NCBI GenBank assembly: GCA_030681675.1
Contig: JAUXRP010000003.1
Span: 62,001-126,000 of the forward strand
Length of the DNA: 64,000 bases
Origin: Candidatus Planktophila sp.
GTDB lineage: Bacteria > Actinomycetota > Actinomycetes > Nanopelagicales > Nanopelagicaceae
Direction: 5' to 3'
The notes beneath the pieces are model-generated. The model did not search any database, was not told where the DNA came from, and was given only the letters and a program-made list of their open reading frames with translations. The position numbers and the translations under genes were made by a program. Positions 62,575 through 64,000 of this stretch are shown here, in pieces (the first letter of the stretch is position 1; every line of letters begins with the position of its first letter).

Positions 62575-63726
62575 CTAAGTGCGCGCAAGTTGAACTTCAA
62601 TTGCCAAACCGCCGAGATCACTCTTCTTCAATGCAAGTGTTCCTCCGTGGCGCTCTATCACCGCACTCATGATGGACATTCCGAGTCCACTCCCACCGGT
62701 CACACGTGATCTAGATCGATCAAATCGCTTTAAGCCTTGAATTCGTTCGCCATACGAAGTCTCAGGCAGTCCAGCACCACCATCTTCAACAACCAGTTTT
62801 ATTTCTCTCCCCGCTTTAAGTGTTACTCGTACTGGCGCGCTGGCGTCAGTATGCACTCTAATATTTGTGAGCGCATTGGCAATAAATCTCTGCAAATATT
62901 TCTCTGATCCTTGAATGGTTACTCCAGCTTCAAGATCTAGCTCGAGATGATGCTGGGGTGCTATTACTTGAAAATCTCTTACATTTTCGCTTACTAGCTC
63001 TGAAAGATTAACCTCAGAAAACTCAATTGGCTCCTCCTCACCTAACTCAGCTAAAATAAGTAAATCTGCAATTAATGACTCCATGCGTTGAATTTCAACA
63101 TTTAATCGCTCAAAAGCCGATGTCTCTCGTTCGCTATCTAGTGCTTTATTCTTCAATAACTCGGCATACCCTTTAACCACTGTCAAAGGAGTACGAAGTT
63201 CATGAGCGGCATCACCTAGAAACTCCTGCATCTTTTCGCGATGAGCTCGTTCTATCGCCAACGCACCAGAACGACTAATTGACAAGGAAATAAAAGATGC
63301 AATCACATTTGCAAACAGGAAAAATATCAAAAGCCGCCACAGGTTCCGAGTGAGATTTTTGTCGATATCAACTACGGATGTCGCTATCAGCAGTTTTTCC
63401 CCTGCTTGAAGTCGGATAGTCCGCGTTTTCAACTTAGTTGTCGTGCCAAGGACAGCCTTCTTAGACTGTTTAAGAATAGCTATTTCGCCGGTTGAAGATT
63501 GAAAAGCAACCGTCATATCAAAGTTATTTTGAGAGACGCTAAAAAGCGCGGAGGTTAACGGATCGTCAGAACTTAACTTAACATCATTGACAACAATATT
63601 TAACTGGTTTTCAATAATCGATATCTCTGAAGTGTAGGACCCCCAGATGGCGAATCCACCAATTAGAAAAGAAAGGATTGAGATAAGCGCAACTGTCGAA
63701 AGAATCTGTCGAGTTTTGCTCTTCAT
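62575..63726 (-). CDS. Two-component sensor histidine kinase
   Basis: The 383-residue product has membrane helices at about 10-28 and 130-150, a small extracytoplasmic sensor domain, an H-box AHELRTPLTVV (His175) and an HATPase domain with NALTNIRVHT, VVEDGGAGLPET and GGSGLGMSIMSAV. No HAMP domain of typical length is evident. The ATG overlaps the regulator stop by one base (TAATG), so kinase and regulator are one unit. The signal is unknown. Confidence 0.94.
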   Translation of the reverse strand: MKSKTRQILSTVALISILSFLIGGFAIWGSYTSEISIIENQLNIVVNDVKLSSDDPLTSALFSVSQNNFDMTVAFQSSTGEIAILKQSKKAVLGTTTKLKTRTIRLQAGEKLLIATSVVDIDKNLTRNLWRLLIFFLFANVIASFISLSISRSGALAIERAHREKMQEFLGDAAHELRTPLTVVKGYAELLKNKALDSERETSAFERLNVEIQRMESLIADLLILAELGEEEPIEFSEVNLSELVSENVRDFQVIAPQHHLELDLEAGVTIQGSEKYLQRFIANALTNIRVHTDASAPVRVTLKAGREIKLVVEDGGAGLPETSYGERIQGLKRFDRSRSRVTGGSGLGMSIMSAVIERHGGTLALKKSDLGGLAIEVQLART

Positions 63727-64000
63727 TAACCTTGCTTTGGCTCCTGGATCTGAAAACCTACACCTCGAATAGTTTTTATCCCCTCAAAACCATCTCTATG
63801 AAATTTCTTACGCAGGTATGAAATATATGTATCGGTCACGGTGCTTTCAGAATCAAAAGTAATTCCCCAGACTTCATCGAGCAGCAATTTTTTAGTTAAA
63901 ACGCGCCCCTTTTTTTCAATTAGAATCTGCAAGAGTCGATACTCTGTGGGCGAAAGATCGACTTCTTCTCCGTTAAAAGTGACTGAGTGCTGTTCGTCAT
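63726..64000 (-). CDS. OmpR-family response regulator (partial, N-terminal part outside the window)
   Basis: The minus-strand frame is open from 63726 to the window end, giving about 91 residues. They form the C-terminal winged helix: FNGEEVDLSPTEYRLLQILI, KKGRVLTKKLLLDEVWG, the recognition helix TVTDTYISYLRKKF and the closing GFEGIKTIRGVGFQI hairpin. The receiver domain lies beyond base 64000. Coupled to the kinase gene by TAATG. Confidence 0.94.
   Translation of the reverse strand, partial: DEQHSVTFNGEEVDLSPTEYRLLQILIEKKGRVLTKKLLLDEVWGITFDSESTVTDTYISYLRKKFHRDGFEGIKTIRGVGFQIQEPKQG

Overview
The window reads as a compact, moderately low-GC actinobacterial chromosome segment. Gene order and families are actinobacterial: mreB-mreC-mreD; folC followed by a DUF4233 gene and ndk; clpX, clpP2, clpP1 and tig in a row; pepN, an HNH protein, a group II truncated haemoglobin, an alpha-glucosidase, a hotdog thioesterase and an EttA-type ABC-F protein close together; a RamB-like regulator beside the glyoxylate-shunt genes; and a mycothiol-type arsenate reductase. 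Short spacers, many 1- or 4-base overlaps and the base composition would fit a streamlined aquatic lineage such as the Nanopelagicales, but that placement is inference. No prophage, insertion sequence or CRISPR array was seen.

Bases 1-12,700 are core functions on the minus strand: cell shape (mreB, mreC, partial mreD), nucleotide and folate metabolism (ndk, folC), valS, the Clp protease set with trigger factor, then tRNA-Pro and tRNA-Gly. Bases 12,700-16,440 hold three secreted proteins: one with a Ser/Thr/Pro linker, one with a 44-triplet collagen-like Gly-X-Y stretch, and a divergent alpha-helical protein with a Gly/Met-rich repeat tail. Bases 16,460-29,710 carry rpiB, trmB, pepN, a small membrane protein, HNH, a small MscS channel, the globin-to-ettA group, tRNA-Arg abutting orn, a PIN-domain toxin-antitoxin pair, tRNA-His, ppa, a secreted HNH nuclease and tRNA-Lys. 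Bases 29,800-34,400 hold malate synthase and isocitrate lyase divergent from a RamB-type regulator.

Bases 34,500-45,850 are accessory: a secreted phospholipase A2-like protein, a YwiC-like membrane protein, a ClpB without its N-terminal domain, a GC-rich block (an NrtR-like Nudix regulator with a perfect operator-like palindrome, an MDR oxidoreductase and a decayed MDR copy), a sensor kinase whose ribosome-binding site is a run of ten G, a hypothetical protein, a fibronectin type III protein and a secreted coiled-coil protein.

Bases 45,850-54,900 form the most coherent metabolic unit. D-3-hydroxybutyrate dehydrogenase and an alpha/beta hydrolase are divergent from a complete Liv-type ABC importer that is translationally coupled to acetoacetyl-CoA synthetase and a TauE/SafE permease. 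I infer a route for uptake and use of 3-hydroxybutyrate, acetoacetate or their esters or oligomers. It would feed acetyl-CoA, which the glyoxylate shunt elsewhere in the window could convert to C4 acids. The remainder holds an Old Yellow Enzyme, a zinc alcohol dehydrogenase, arsenate resistance (arsC, acr3), an FKBP lipoprotein, argG, two methyltransferases and a two-component system cut by the window end.
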